From NCBI GenBank assembly GCA_027605045.1, contig JAQFWX010000014.1, positions 431,391-495,390 of the forward strand: a stretch of 64,000 nucleotides of DNA. Reading direction: 5' to 3'. Below are positions 55,401-64,000 of the stretch, piece after piece. The first letter of the stretch is position 1. Each line of letters starts with the position of its first letter. The notes beneath the pieces are model-generated. The model searched no databases and was not told where the DNA came from. It saw nothing but the letters and a program-made list of their open reading frames with translations. The DNA is from Phallus indusiatus. Its lineage: Eukaryota; Basidiomycota; Agaricomycetes; Phallales; Phallaceae. The position numbers were made by a program, and so were the translations under genes.

Positions 55401-56411
55401 CATGTCTGGAAGCTCCATGGTCTCCCCATGAAGGTGATCTCTGACAGGGGCCCCCAGTTCGCGTCCCGCTTCACGCAGGAGCTTTCTAGGCTCCTTGGCA
55501 TACGGCTTGCACCCTCTACGGCATATCATCCTCAAACCGATGGTCAAACAGAGCGCGTCAATGCAGAAGTCGAGCAGTATCTTCGACTTTTCACCTCAGA
55601 GCGACAGGACGACTGGGACCAGCTGCTGCCCATGGCTGAGTTCGCATACAACAACCATGTACACTCAGCCACGCGTTCAACCCCCTTTGAACTCGACACT
55701 GGACGACATCCTCGTATGGGATTCGAACCGCAGGTTGCCGACTCGAAGATCGAATCTGTCAACGAGTTCAAGACGCGCATGGAGTCGACAATAGAGGAAG
55801 CCAAGGCCGCTATAGCCAAGTCGAAGGACGAGATGGCCAAGTACTACGATCGGAAACACATCCCGGCACCTGAATACAAGGTTGGCGACAAGGTATACCT
55901 TGATTCGAGCGACATCCGTACCACCAGGCCCTCCGCCAAGTTATCGCATCGGTACTTAGGGCCTTTTCCGATAGTCAGCAAGGTCGGGTCACACGCATAC
56001 AAGCTGCGTTTACCACTGTCGATGTCAAGACTTCACCCAGTGTTCCACGTCGGGAAGTTACGTCCAAAGGTTGAAGACACAATCCCGGGCCGTCGCGTTA
56101 AGGCTCCACCACCTCCTGAGGTCAGAGACGATGGTGAACACTATGTCGTGGAACGGATTTTAGATAGTCGTGTCTTCCGGAGACGACTCGAGTACAAGGT
56201 GCGTTGGGAAGGCTATGGTCCCGAGCATGACCAGTGGGAACCCGAGTCGAATATTGCAGCCCCGGATCTCATCAAGGATTTCCACCGCGAACATCCGAGT
56301 GCGCCACGCTCGATAAATGGCCTTCTTTTCCATCGTCGCCCTCGGTTTGATTTTTCTAAGCTACAGGCGTCATTAGTCGAAGCTACAGGCGTCGGGACGC
56401 CGCCTCGTTGA
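52422..56411 (+). CDS. Element A Pol: protease, RT, RNase H, integrase, chromodomain
   Basis: The frame is open from 52,422; counting residues from 52,467 gives about 1,314 codons. It runs protease (MLDTGASGMF, about residue 100), reverse transcriptase (KKKDGSLRLIQDYRALN; VYIDDILIYT at about 491), RNase H (VEADSSDFATGAVLSQ, about 637), and integrase. The integrase zinc region is HHDTKLGGHPGRFK...CDMCLRTK, and its catalytic D, D, E lie in SVDFIVELPE, SDRGPQF and QTDGQTERVN, with 35 residues between the last two. A C-terminal chromodomain (VERILDSRVF, YKVRWEGYG, QWEPESNI) completes it, defining a chromovirus that may target heterochromatin. No stop or missing catalytic residue was seen. No ATG lies near the frame's start; the first is at about 52,629. 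That supports production as a Gag-Pol fusion. Confidence 0.95.
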   Translation, partial: DCSCNRGRGFSKRRRVIDAPSLPTSNRFDILYIDREQNDIPDSNLTTPAASPDKPKEPPPPATRSVSIPCMLSPSQRRALPKEYRLAATAGTQKLEIPVELQSVDTGALLHSKAMLDTGASGMFLDRNFVDKHRLPSVRLAKPIPVFNVDGTPNHAGSITHVVDLVVRFRDHSERTLFAVTSLKYPVLFGLPWFKAHNPVIDYTTGQVEFMRCSPSCRSCAPRWPAGKLSKRAFQQIRRAPLPELDNTEADDPDIPDLVDVESEVEEGDRLFAISMLSDEPDTHRIYAIETISQRLAQAHANNADAPAPKGFRDIVPEMFHDFADIFSKESFDSLPQSKKWDHPIELVPGSEPKSCKIYPLSPNEQAELDAFLEENLASGRIRPSKSPMASPVFFIKKKDGSLRLIQDYRALNAMTIKNRYPLPLISELINKLQGARYFTKLDVRWGHNNVRIKEGDEWKAAFRTNRGLFEPLVMFFGLTNSPATFQTMMNEIFEDMISEGVVAVYIDDILIYTRDREQHDQVTRRVLERLREHKLYLKAEKCEFCRTKIEYLGVVISENTVEMDPAKVSGVRDWPVPKNVTEVQSFLGFANFYRRFIKDFARIANPMFGLTKKDTPFVWSDTCQHAFDTLKSSITSAPILLIPNPANPYRVEADSSDFATGAVLSQLSNEDGKWHPVAFFSKALSPVERNYEIHDKEMLAIIRSLEEWRHFLEGASHPIDIRTDHKNLEYFMSARNLNRRQARWSVYLSRFDFTLQHIPGKSMGKPDGLSRRPDHGSGKDDNRGVTLIRPEMFAINALQTFRLKGEEEDLLRQIRKANREGKVEDSVSKAVATLRALGGRSAHSSEWFEDQDLLYYRGKVYVPNVDELRRNILSRHHDTKLGGHPGRFKTLELVSRTFWWPGVSRYVQRYVEACDMCLRTKPSRHAPYGLLRPTEVPSRPWEHISVDFIVELPESNGFDAILSVVDSLTKRVHFVPTFTTLDATGLARLYLQHVWKLHGLPMKVISDRGPQFASRFTQELSRLLGIRLAPSTAYHPQTDGQTERVNAEVEQYLRLFTSERQDDWDQLLPMAEFAYNNHVHSATRSTPFELDTGRHPRMGFEPQVADSKIESVNEFKTRMESTIEEAKAAIAKSKDEMAKYYDRKHIPAPEYKVGDKVYLDSSDIRTTRPSAKLSHRYLGPFPIVSKVGSHAYKLRLPLSMSRLHPVFHVGKLRPKVEDTIPGRRVKAPPPPEVRDDGEHYVVERILDSRVFRRRLEYKVRWEGYGPEHDQWEPESNIAAPDLIKDFHREHPSAPRSINGLLFHRRPRFDFSKLQASLVEATGVGTPPR

Positions 56412-56422
56412 AGGGGGGATGG
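56410..56422 (+). other. Element A polypurine tract
   Basis: gaaggggggatgg overlaps the pol stop codon and ends at the first base of the 3' LTR. Confidence 0.8.
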
Positions 56423-56818
56423 TGTCAGGGTACGCTACCGCCGTCTCTCATTTTCTTATTTATTATCATCGGCATCATTTCTTTTTTATTTTATTTATCA
56501 TTTCCATATTTTACTTTTACTCTCCGTTTTCTTGTTCTGTCTCTATTTCACTTTCTCTACTCGCGCGCGTCGCGCGCTCGTACCCGGCGTGATGCCCGTG
56601 ACATCACGTCGCTTAGGTTCGGCTTGGGCGCTTGGCACTTAGCTGTGTCAGGGCCGCACGCCGCGTCGTCGTTTTATGTATATAGTAGCTGTCCCTAGAG
56701 TGAGGGTCCCTAAGCTTGTTCTCTTAGGATCCCCTCCCTCTAGGTGAGTAGTTAGTATTCTCCTTAATATATTATCTTAGGATCCCCTCCCTCTAGTGTG
56801 AGCTGAGTAGCCCTAACA
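56423..56818 (+). repeat. Element A 3' LTR
   Basis: 396 bp, same length as the 5' LTR; the only difference I found is T for C in the string ttttaYgtata (about 56,677). Confidence 0.95.
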
Positions 56819-56823
56819 GGTTC

Positions 56824-59616
56824 CTTGCTCGTAGCGAGCGAGGACTCATTGTCATCCAATGGCGATGACTTGTGGACCGCGAAGTGCAGTCTGCGCTCCT
56901 CATACTCGTCACCAATTGTGAGGAGCATGTATACACTGGGACCATTGTCATCATCGTCCCATTGGTATTGGATGCCCTCGTCATCCTCGACGGGGTCATT
57001 GGTGGGCTCGTCTTGGGCCACCTCTTCCTCCACAGCTTGTTCAGCTGTGGGGTCTTCCACGTTCTCCTGCGGGGCATCGTTCGATGTCTCGCCAGAGGTC
57101 TCTTCAACCTCTTCGATACGACCCACATTGGCTCGTACCTGTCTCAGTCTGGGGCACACATTTCTGTAGTGTCCCACCTGCCCACAGTTGAAACACGTGG
57201 GAGGGGTAGTGCTAGTGCGATTGTTCGTACTAGCTGGGGCAGTCCTAGCGGGCTGCGAGTTATGATTTCTCGAGCTTGATGAGCTCGAGGGGCGATTCCC
57301 CAATGGGGAATTGCCATTAGTTCGCGTCTCATGAGGACGCGCAGAGGGACCGTGGTTCCTCTGGTTCAAGCGCATATTGTTTGAATGCGCTTGTCTGGCC
57401 AAGTTGGTGTGGCTGCTGCTGCTGCCACTACCACTACTGCCACTACTACCCGTTGGACGGGTAGTGCTTCCTTGGGAGGCCGTTATCGACCTCCGCTTCT
57501 TGAACGCCTCCTCTACTTGGATGGCGAGTGCAAGAAGTTCCTTAGCAGACATCTGCTCAGGACTACCGCCTCTGAATGCTACTTCAGCGGCGAGGCTGTG
57601 GTTCAGCCCATCAAGGAACCTCCTCCTGAATGTATAATCATCAGGAGGGTGCACTAGTCTGTTGGCTAGCGTGAGTAACGCACTCATGTATTCGTGTACA
57701 GAGTGCGATCCTTGCCGTTCGCGTTCAAACTGGATCGCCACCTCACTTCTCGAGTGGGGTGGGAGGAATCGTTCGTGTAGTCTCCGTAGAGCGGGGACTA
57801 GGGTCCACTCATGCATGGGGCGAGTACCTCGTTCCACGTTCTGGGTGAACCATTCTTGTGCCAACCCTTCTAGGCGCATGCCTAGAAAGGAGAGTTGCTC
57901 TGCTTGGCTGACTTCTCCAAGCAGGTGGTTTACGCGTAGCCAGCGTAACAGACCCGACACAAAGTTGTCGAAGTCCTCGGCTCTGGACGAGCCGCTATAT
58001 GTGGGCGGGAGCCCTATCTTCGCTCCTGCTTTCGCAAGGGGCGAATTGCCTGGCATCATATCCCTGTTTGCAATCAGGGCTTCTTGAACCATGGCTATGA
58101 CACCCTCAAGTACTGGGGCGTCGTCATTGAAAGGGTCAAACCTTTCAACACGTTCCTCATCGAACGGTGTGGCGCGGAGATCCTCGCCATACTGTGGTCG
58201 ACGAGCATATCCATCATATGGATCGATATGTGGTGCTTCTGCTGGGTTAGCAGATGCTTGCCTCTGCCCATTGGGCTCGGCACTATGCCTTGGCAGTTGT
58301 CTGCCAGGTGGTGGTGCTCTGTCGTCTGGACGACTAGAGCTTGTGGCTGGATCTGGCGATGGGATCCTATCGCCAGTGATGGCATTATAGCCACCTTCAA
58401 ACACACGAGCATGGCGGACCGCGTTCATACGCGCGTCCCTCGCGATGCGGATTCTATCTTGAATGATCCCCAGTTGCTGCTCGTTTGGGGTGTCAGTCTC
58501 GAGGGAGCCTGCTACAGCTTCCTCGAGTGCGTTAGTGGCCGTCTCCACAGCCCGTGCATGCGTACGGATTGCTCTGTCGGAGAGTAGCCTTGCTATCCTC
58601 TGGTATTCGAGGGCAGCTTGGGCGACCACTTCAGCATCCTCTCGTGGGGGTGCTCCATTTCGCGACTGGTTCACCAGTCGCGTGGCTATCTCGGTATCGA
58701 TATAGTCACCAACCGCGTCAGACTCGTGAGGCGGTTGTCTTGTGAAACGGTGCATTCGTCTCACTGTTTCTCTGCCAGCCTCTATTTCGGGGCCGGGGTT
58801 TCTAGGAGCTGTATATGCTGTAGCTCCTTGAGTAGGAGGTCTATCAGGACGCGTACTCGGTCCTGGGGTAACGTTCCGGGAACGTTGCCTGGTGCCTGTT
58901 GGTGCAGGCTCAGGGGATTGGGAATTACCAGCTGTCGCTGGTGACGGACTGGCATATGTCGGTCCCGTCGGTGTAACAAACCTAGCTTGTGGGGCTGGGT
59001 TTGTGAATTGATATGCAAGGCGACTCGTCGGCCCTGCTGGTCTAGGACGAGTAGATCCAGTACCTGATGCAGGTGGATCTACCGCTCTGCTTTTTCCTTT
59101 GTCAGAGCGTGCTTGTGCAGGCTCTGCTTCAGGAGACAAGTCTGTTGTCCTGACTTGGTCCCTGTCAGTGCCTGTAGTAACAGGCTCTGGCTCAGGGTTT
59201 TCAACTCCTGCATTGACATTCTCGATTAATCGAGCTAGTCTCTGCAGTTCTGACGGGGACATATTCCCGTTCCTCACGCCATCGAGTAACGATGCGTGAA
59301 CAGCGTTCATTGTCTCGTCCCTTCGGATGGACCTGTCGCTCCTGACGCTAAGTCTGGAGCAACCAGATGCTACGGACTTTACGTCCTCATCTTCTTCATC
59401 AGCGAGTTGAGGCTGATGTTCCATCGTCTGCGACGCAGGACGAGTGGGATTTTGTGTTGATGCATCCACTCTCTCCCATGTGGATGACTCTCCTTCGAGG
59501 GTTCCTTCCCTAGACGGGTCGGGATTTTCGGTTTGCACTGGCCCGGGTGGGTCAGGCTGATTGGAATCAGGTGTACCACGATCTGGTGCACTCTGACTCC
59601 TGGTAGTAGGAGCCAT
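56824..59616 (-). CDS. Element B Gag region of the Gag-Pol frame
   Basis: It starts MAPTTRSQSAP at 59,616, about 85 bp after the 5' LTR. A long low-complexity N-terminal half rich in Pro, Ser and Arg precedes the gag domain (GLPPTYSGSSRAEDFDNFVS, LSFLGMRLEGLAQEWF, RRFLDGLNHSLAAEVAF). A Ser-rich linker, a zinc knuckle CFNCGQVGHYRNVC (about residue 807) and an acidic linker follow. The frame then runs into element A at 56,823, whose LTR supplies an artificial end. On the far side (50,593) the same frame continues to protease, so no frameshift was needed in the original element. The host element is now inactive. Confidence 0.9.
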
Positions 59617-59701
59617 TGAATCCTCCTGTAATAGGAAGGGTTAATTTCGCTTGCTTAATACAGCGGCGGGTTGTTTTTAACGCCTTTGGTGTTAAAAAAG
59701 A

Positions 59702-60023
59702 TGTAACGTTTTGTTACTTTTTATAGTGTACTGCTTGCGGTACACAGTTTATATCACGCTGTAGTTTCACACCACGAATAACAGACCAAGGGTGCTGTAT
59801 TTTTTTTATGGTGTAAAACAAGGTGTGTGTGCTGAATCAGCACGCGTGTAGCTACTACTAATGTATAGTTATTACATAATGGCTCGCCGCGGCGCGGCGA
59901 GCCAGAGGCGTTAAGCACCTCTGTTATTAGAGTAAGTGATAGTAACTACTGCAGAGGGCGAAGCCCTCTGCATATGCCTAAGTGGCATATACTCAATCCA
60001 CCGCATGCGGTGGATCCGTTACA
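59702..60023 (-). repeat. Element B 5' LTR
   Basis: 322 bp, same structure as 44,058-44,379. Differences include stems changed on one side (gtgtactgcttgcggtacac) and a flipped palindrome centre (ccgcggcgcgg versus ccgcgccgcgg). Downstream (minus strand) the text is tcttttttaacaccaaagg; I could not match it to a tRNA 3' end, so the primer site is unassigned. Confidence 0.92.
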
Positions 60024-60148
60024 GAATAAGAACAAAGAAATGACCATAAAGGAAGAAGGGAACATAAAGGAAGGGGATGCATAAAGGAAGTGTCAGGGTA
60101 CATGCCAGGATCCTAAGGGCTAATCTAGTATATTGTGCGTATAGTATA

Positions 60149-61070
60149 TGTCACGGTACGCTAGCGCCTCTTCCGATTATTCGATTTCTTCGATTTCTTT
60201 CGGTTTCATTTCGTGTTACGATTTCCTTCATTTCCCATACTTTGCCGTTTCCATTAGTTCCATTATTTTCTCGATTTCTCGTAAGGCTCTCAACGGGTTG
60301 GATCCGCGGGTACGGGTACCCGTACCCACGGGTCAGTGTCAAAAATTTGGGTATCCTCGACCTGACCCGGGTTTTGACCCGCAGGTCACGTGACAACCTG
60401 CGGGTAGGCAGGTCAACCTGTGACAACAGGTAATCTGCAGGTACCTGTGTGTTACCTACAGGTAATGTCACGTGTGACTAGATGTTACTAGATTAAGTTA
60501 TTAAGCGAGATGGGCGCTTATTTAAGCGCCCAACTTATCTTGTAGAGAATTAAAAAATATTGTTGACATATTTTTTTATTTCCATTTTAAGTAAGATTTG
60601 AGCTCTCTAGAGCCAAAATAAAAAAAAAATCACGACAAACACCACTCGAAAATCACCCACTTGTCACTATGTCTTATAGGGCGGGTTAGCACGGGTACCC
60701 GTGGTTTCGAAAATGGCTACCTGTACCCGACCCGGGTCAATTAGGCGCCGGGTACCTGTGTGACGGGTACCCGTGACCTGCGGGTACGGATACAGGTACC
60801 TGCGGGTTAAACCTGTACGACCTCTAACCTGTTGAGAGCCTTAATTTCTCGATTTCTTCGATTTCCTTCGATTTCTGTTTGTATCTCCTCGGATCCCATG
60901 GAGATCAGTCGGGCGCTTCGTATCCTGTACTTATATGCGTTTTCCCTAGAGGGGGATACCTAAGCTTGTTCTCTTAGGTTTTCCCTCCTCTAGGTGAGTA
61001 GTTAGTCGCTGCCCCTCAATAGATCTTAGGTTTTCCCTCCTCTAGGTGTGTGCCCTGAGTCGCCCTAACA
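60149..61070 (+). mobile_element. Solo LTR 1, TSD GTATA, carrying a MITE
   Basis: TGTCACGGTACGCTAGCG ... GAGTCGCCCTAACA, flanked by GTATA at 60,144-60,148 and 61,071-61,075. The net length without the MITE is about 352 bp. It is related to the element A LTR by its ends and the twice-repeated ctcttaggttttccctcctctag block, but it is clearly a different subfamily. Confidence 0.88.
60282..60843. mobile_element. hAT-type MITE, 562 bp, TSD ATTTCTCG, second copy
   Basis: The ends are TAAGGCTCTCAACGGG and the complement finishing GAGAGCCTTA. The 8-bp duplication ATTTCTCG lies at 60,274-60,281 and 60,844-60,851. The core matches 47,743-48,271 in reverse (gggcgcttatttaagcgccc, gagctctctagagccaaaataaaa), and the arms carry the same acccgcgggt-type words. 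It sits inside solo LTR 1. Confidence 0.9.
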
Positions 61071-61083
61071 GTATAGACGTATA

Positions 61084-61428
61084 TGTCAGGGTACACTACC
61101 GCATCCCCTCATTTTTCCTTATTTATTATCATCGGTATATATTCACTTCTACTCCATTTACATTTCCCGTACATTATTCCCATCTTCCGTTTATTTCCTC
61201 CGTCTCTATTTCTGTTTCTCTACTTGCGCGCATTGTGTGCTCGTACCCGGTGTGATGCCTGTGACATCACATTGCTTAGGTTCGGCTCGGGTGCCTAGCA
61301 CTTAGCTGTGTCAGGGCCACACGCCGCATCATCGTTTTATGTATATAGTAGCTGTACCTAGAGTGAGGGTCCCTAAGCTTGTTCTCTTAGGATCCCCTCC
61401 CTCTAGTGTGAGCTGAGTAGCCCTAACA
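61084..61428 (+). mobile_element. Solo LTR 2, element A family, TSD GTATA
   Basis: 345 bp, TGTCAGGGTACACTACC ... GAGTAGCCCTAACA, flanked by GTATA at 61,079-61,083 and 61,429-61,433. It lacks one of the two ggatcccctccctctag blocks of the element A LTR and has many transitions (cg to tg), so it is older than element A. Confidence 0.9.
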
Positions 61429-61758
61429 GTATATGCTGACCTACGTGTTATCATATCCATCGTACGGTACCCAGTATGCCGGTCCGTATTATCCTCCCGT
61501 ACTTTCACCGTTTCTCCGTACGCTTCTATTCTGTCACCATCTTCCTCTTTCTCATATTTTCCTATTCGCCGTCAACTGCCTTCCTTCCTATTGGTAGATA
61601 TAGCACCTGACCGTTATTGGTAGAGATAACGTACTCATGTATATATATACACCTGTGCGCGCAAGAGTAGTTCCTTGCGCTATTATAGATTGGGCTACTG
61701 GGTTATACTCCGTCTGATCCTTAAGCTAACTACTGAATGATTGTACCCTTACAGGAAG

Positions 61759-62055
61759 ATGGAAATGTGCGAATGTGCACAAAGGAAGCTAAAAATACCT
61801 CAGGAGGACAAATGAATAGGGGATGTCAGAGTAGGCCCATTTTAGTGCCGTTTTACTGTCCATTTCAGAATTGTCACGCCCACGTAACACCTCGCTTAAG
61901 CGGAGCTCCGCTCATTCCTTTTACGTACCTCGCTTATATTCTTTTGTTTCCCCGTTCCGAACCACTTCCTTTTCCGTCCTTGTTATCTTGTTGTAACCCG
62001 TTTCAGGTCTCTATTTAGTTTCATAGCTATTTAAAGATCAAGCTTCCTGTAACTA
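61759..62055. other. Unassigned interval between solo LTRs
   Basis: About 300 bp of pyrimidine-rich sequence. A possible LTR start TGTCAGAGTAGGCCC occurs at 61,827, which would continue after the large solo LTR at 63,883, but no end is visible in the window. No gene is supported. Confidence 0.3.
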
Positions 62056-62060
62056 CTTCT

Positions 62061-63877
62061 TGTCACGACCCTCGTGCCACCCGATCCTAATCCGGACCTC
62101 GGAGAGGTCCGGCGCCCAAACCCCGTCCATATTTAGTATATTCCGCCATGTCCGAGTGTCAGTACTTGCCCAACAGTGCGTAGTCCGTTATTCTGTCCAC
62201 GTCCAGTAAGTCCGAGGTCCGGACTTCGTCCGGACTAGGACATTTCCTTATGGGGACATTCTGTCCGGAGCATTAGAAAGCAAGTGCCAGATATGTTTCT
62301 GGTGCTGTGCAACTAGTCTCCTTTTAGTTATATCTCCTTTAGTTCTAGTAGTCTAGCTTTTTGTATTTAAAGCCCCCAGACTTCGTCTGGGGCTCCCCAG
62401 TCTGAATATCAAGTCGTATTCAAGTCTATCTTAAGTCTAGCCCCAGTTAAACTCTTTATAATCAAATCTTCTCTTATCTATCTCGCTTAAAGTCCGCTCC
62501 CAGTACTTGTCCGGACCTGCCCGGACTACGTCCGGGCTGTCTCGGACTTCTTGTAACGGATCCACCGTATGCGGTGGATTGAGTATATGCCACTTGGGCA
62601 TATGCAGAGGGCTTCGCCCTCTGCAGTAATTACTATTAGTACTTCTAATAATAGAGGCGCTTAACGCCTCTGGCTCGCCGTGACGCGGCGAGCCATTATG
62701 TAATAACTGTACATTAGTAGTAGTTACGCGCGTGCTGATTCAGCACGCGCATTTTGTTTTTACACCATAATAATACAGCACCCTTGGTCTGTTATATTGG
62801 TGTGAGGACTACAGCGTGATAAAACTTGTGTACCGTACGCGGTACACTATAAAAAGTAACGAAGCGTTACACTTCTAGTCCGAAATTAAGGGATATCCAG
62901 GGTCGATTGAGTCGGCGCAGCACATAAGCTGAAGCCAAGTCCCTTCTGTTCCGTAGTGTCAAGTACCGATATCCGGGAACGGTAATAGATACTGTAATGT
63001 ATTTTAGTCGCTGATTATAATACCAATAACTGTCACCGTTGGTTGACGACAGTCAGGACTTGGCCTCAATCTATAAGAGATTGTGCCACGACAGTCTTCT
63101 TCAGGATTTGTCCTGACGTTCGTCACGAGCGTCGAGTTCGTCAAGGACGTTACGGATATGTGCGTTCCGAGCTTCGAGAGCCGCGAGCTGTATCTCGTAT
63201 TGAATGATATCAAGCTCAACAATAATGAAGAAAGCTTTGAGATGTAACTCTCGGCAACGATGGATGGCTTCCGTCGCTGCAAGTCTCGAGGAACGATCTC
63301 GACATTCAATGATGAAGAGAGCAAGAGAAAAGAGAGTTTATAGAGATATTGAACCACGTTCGATATTAAGTCTGAAGAACTATCTACGTGTATGCTAGGG
63401 TTTATATACACGTCAGATAAATAATTCTAGCTCAGTTCGAAATAGATTCCGAACTTGAGAAATGTAAACAAGTCGTGAGATTCGTAAGTTACATCAATAT
63501 ATGCAGGGTATGATGTCTCATGTGATGAACATGAGGTGTGCAGGGATGAGAGCTGTGCATACATGGACCTACGTTTGTCATCTATGATCTCATAACCGGA
63601 ACATGTGTGGAATATTCTAGAAAGGCCTTTCCACGGGTGTTCCAGGAGTTAAGAGAGACGGGAGCATCTCTATTCGAGTTGTAAGGTTGATTGGGATGAC
63701 TGAACGCGATGGTCTTATCGTGAGTGTCATAAGCGAGATAAGATTACGGAGAAAAACGGTAAATGATCGGAAATGGATTACGTAACGTTACCGGAAGTGA
63801 TGTCATGAATCGGATCATGACACGTAGTCCGGACTCCCTGGACTTCCGCCCAGACGCCCGGAACACGGCGCGTGACA
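62061..63877. mobile_element. Large solo LTR (about 1.49 kb net), TSD CTTCT
   Basis: It starts TGTCACGACCCTCG and ends GCGCGTGACA, with the direct repeat CTTCT at 62,056-62,060 and 63,878-63,882. Many tccggac/gtccgga words occur near both ends. A 320-bp solo LTR of element B is nested inside at 62,552-62,871. No retroelement proteins are present. A 135-codon minus frame (63,004-63,411) has no recognisable features. It could be a solo LTR of a long-LTR element or a non-autonomous retroelement. Confidence 0.75.
62552..62871 (+). mobile_element. Solo LTR of element B family, TSD CTTCT
   Basis: 320 bp, TGTAACGGATCCACCG ... GAAGCGTTACA, in the orientation opposite to element B, flanked by CTTCT at 62,547-62,551 and 62,872-62,876. 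The palindromes are conserved with altered centres (gtgtaccgtacgcggtacac, gcgtgctgattcagcacgc, ggctcgccgtgacgcggcgagcc). Confidence 0.92.
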
Positions 63878-63882
63878 CTTCT

Positions 63883-64000
63883 CCAGTTCTGATATAGATC
63901 TTATTCTGCCCATTCTCTCACACGTTTCATATCTCGATCCAATCTCATCTTAGATCCTTTGTCGTCGTTGACAACGTCCTCGAACGTCGTCGGCGACGTT
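63883..64000. other. Sequence right of the large solo LTR
   Basis: 118 bp of pyrimidine-rich sequence to the window end, possibly continuing the interval before 62,055. No feature can be called. Confidence 0.3.

Larger units (their letters stand above)
50599..56818 (+). mobile_element. Intact Ty3/gypsy chromovirus 'element A', TSD GGTTC
   Basis: The element is 6,220 bp with 396-bp LTRs at 50,599-50,994 and 56,423-56,818, and the direct repeat GGTTC at 50,594-50,598 and 56,819-56,823. Gag and Pol are separate overlapping frames, both open. I found one difference between the LTRs (tttta[c/t]gtata), which implies a very recent insertion. It lies in opposite orientation inside the gag-pol frame of element B, in the gag-protease linker. 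Confidence 0.96.
44058..60023 (-). mobile_element. Ty3/gypsy LTR retrotransposon 'element B', nested insertions, TSD GAATA
   Basis: Two 322-bp LTRs (44,058-44,379 and 59,702-60,023) are flanked by GAATA at 44,053-44,057 and 60,024-60,028. On the minus strand the order is 5' LTR, gag-pol as one frame, then a separate ORF, polypurine tract and 3' LTR. Without the two internal insertions (element A at 50,599-56,818 and a MITE at 47,743-48,271) the element would be about 9.2 kb. A chromodomain-like end of integrase places it among chromoviruses. It inserted into a Helitron helicase intron. Confidence 0.93.
60091..61753 (+). mobile_element. Outer solo LTR (386 bp net), TSD GGAAG, with nested insertions
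   Basis: It begins TGTCAGGGTACATGCC at 60,091 and ends CCCTTACA at 61,753. The direct repeat GGAAG occurs at 60,086-60,090 and 61,754-61,758. Inside are two later solo LTRs (60,149-61,070 and 61,084-61,428). Removing these with one duplication each leaves 386 bp. The family is different from elements A and B over most of its length, though the first bases resemble element A. Confidence 0.8.

Noticed and set aside
63004..63411. 135-codon minus-strand frame in the large solo LTR
   Set aside because: Low-complexity Leu/Ser composition, no domain, inside an LTR-like unit; not enough to call a gene.
1..64000. tRNA, rRNA or CRISPR features
   Set aside because: Scanning by eye for tRNA B-box-like GGTTCGAAT found only the Helitron end at 43,615. 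No spaced direct-repeat array and no rRNA-like sequence was recognised.

Overview
The window looks like a repeat-rich region of a basidiomycete (mushroom-type, Agaricomycete) genome. The evidence is eukaryotic genes with many short GT-AG introns (some exons only 16-43 nt), chromodomain Ty3/gypsy retrotransposons, a hAT transposon with about ten introns, a Helitron 3' end, and a multi-pass membrane protein family of the kind greatly expanded in Agaricomycetes (DUF6533-like). No rRNA, tRNA, CRISPR or bacterial-type gene was seen.

Positions 1 to about 43,600 hold a tandemly duplicated, partly decayed cluster. Each module contains up to three parts: a region I could not resolve into a gene ('segment A', probably minus strand), a plus-strand gene for a probable secreted or surface protein with a C-x3-CYNDF motif, a Ser/Gly-rich stalk and a hydrophobic tail, and a minus-strand gene of about 12 exons for a DUF6533-like seven-helix membrane protein. 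Four near-complete membrane-protein copies lie at 8,241-9,973, 24,673-26,415, 32,649-34,380 and 38,655-40,394. There is also one copy truncated at both ends (about 29,843-30,365), one isolated last exon (14,279-14,543), and one inverted copy of the secreted-type gene (about 30,720-32,060). Copies 1 and 3 share a 2-nt deletion that breaks the frame, while copies 2 and 4 stay open there. The cluster is interrupted by a foreign gene fragment (2,804-3,660), a 289-bp LTR-like insert, a 679-bp hAT-type MITE with 8-bp target duplications, two short foldback elements, and a 5.4-kb hAT element (17,361-22,769). The hAT element carries a transposase gene plus a second upstream gene, and a solo LTR has landed in an exon of that second gene.

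From 43,600 to the end the sequence is a stack of transposons. A Helitron 3' end (helicase C-terminus, hairpin, CTAG) was entered by a minus-strand Ty3/gypsy element ('element B', 44,058-60,023, TSD GAATA). Element B has one long gag-pol frame and a separate 606-codon ORF after pol, in the position where envelope genes occur in other retroelements. Element B was in turn broken by a 529-bp MITE and by a young, apparently intact chromovirus ('element A', 50,599-56,818, TSD GGTTC) whose LTRs differ at one site that I could find. To the right is a solo LTR containing two further solo LTRs, one of which contains a second MITE copy. Last comes a large 1.5-kb solo LTR that contains a solo copy of the element B LTR. 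Target-site duplications at nearly every junction let the insertion order be read directly.

No host pathway can be reconstructed. The most interesting items are the repeated membrane-receptor-like plus surface-protein module, the extra ORF of element B, the second gene of the hAT element, and the hairpin-packed LTR of element B.
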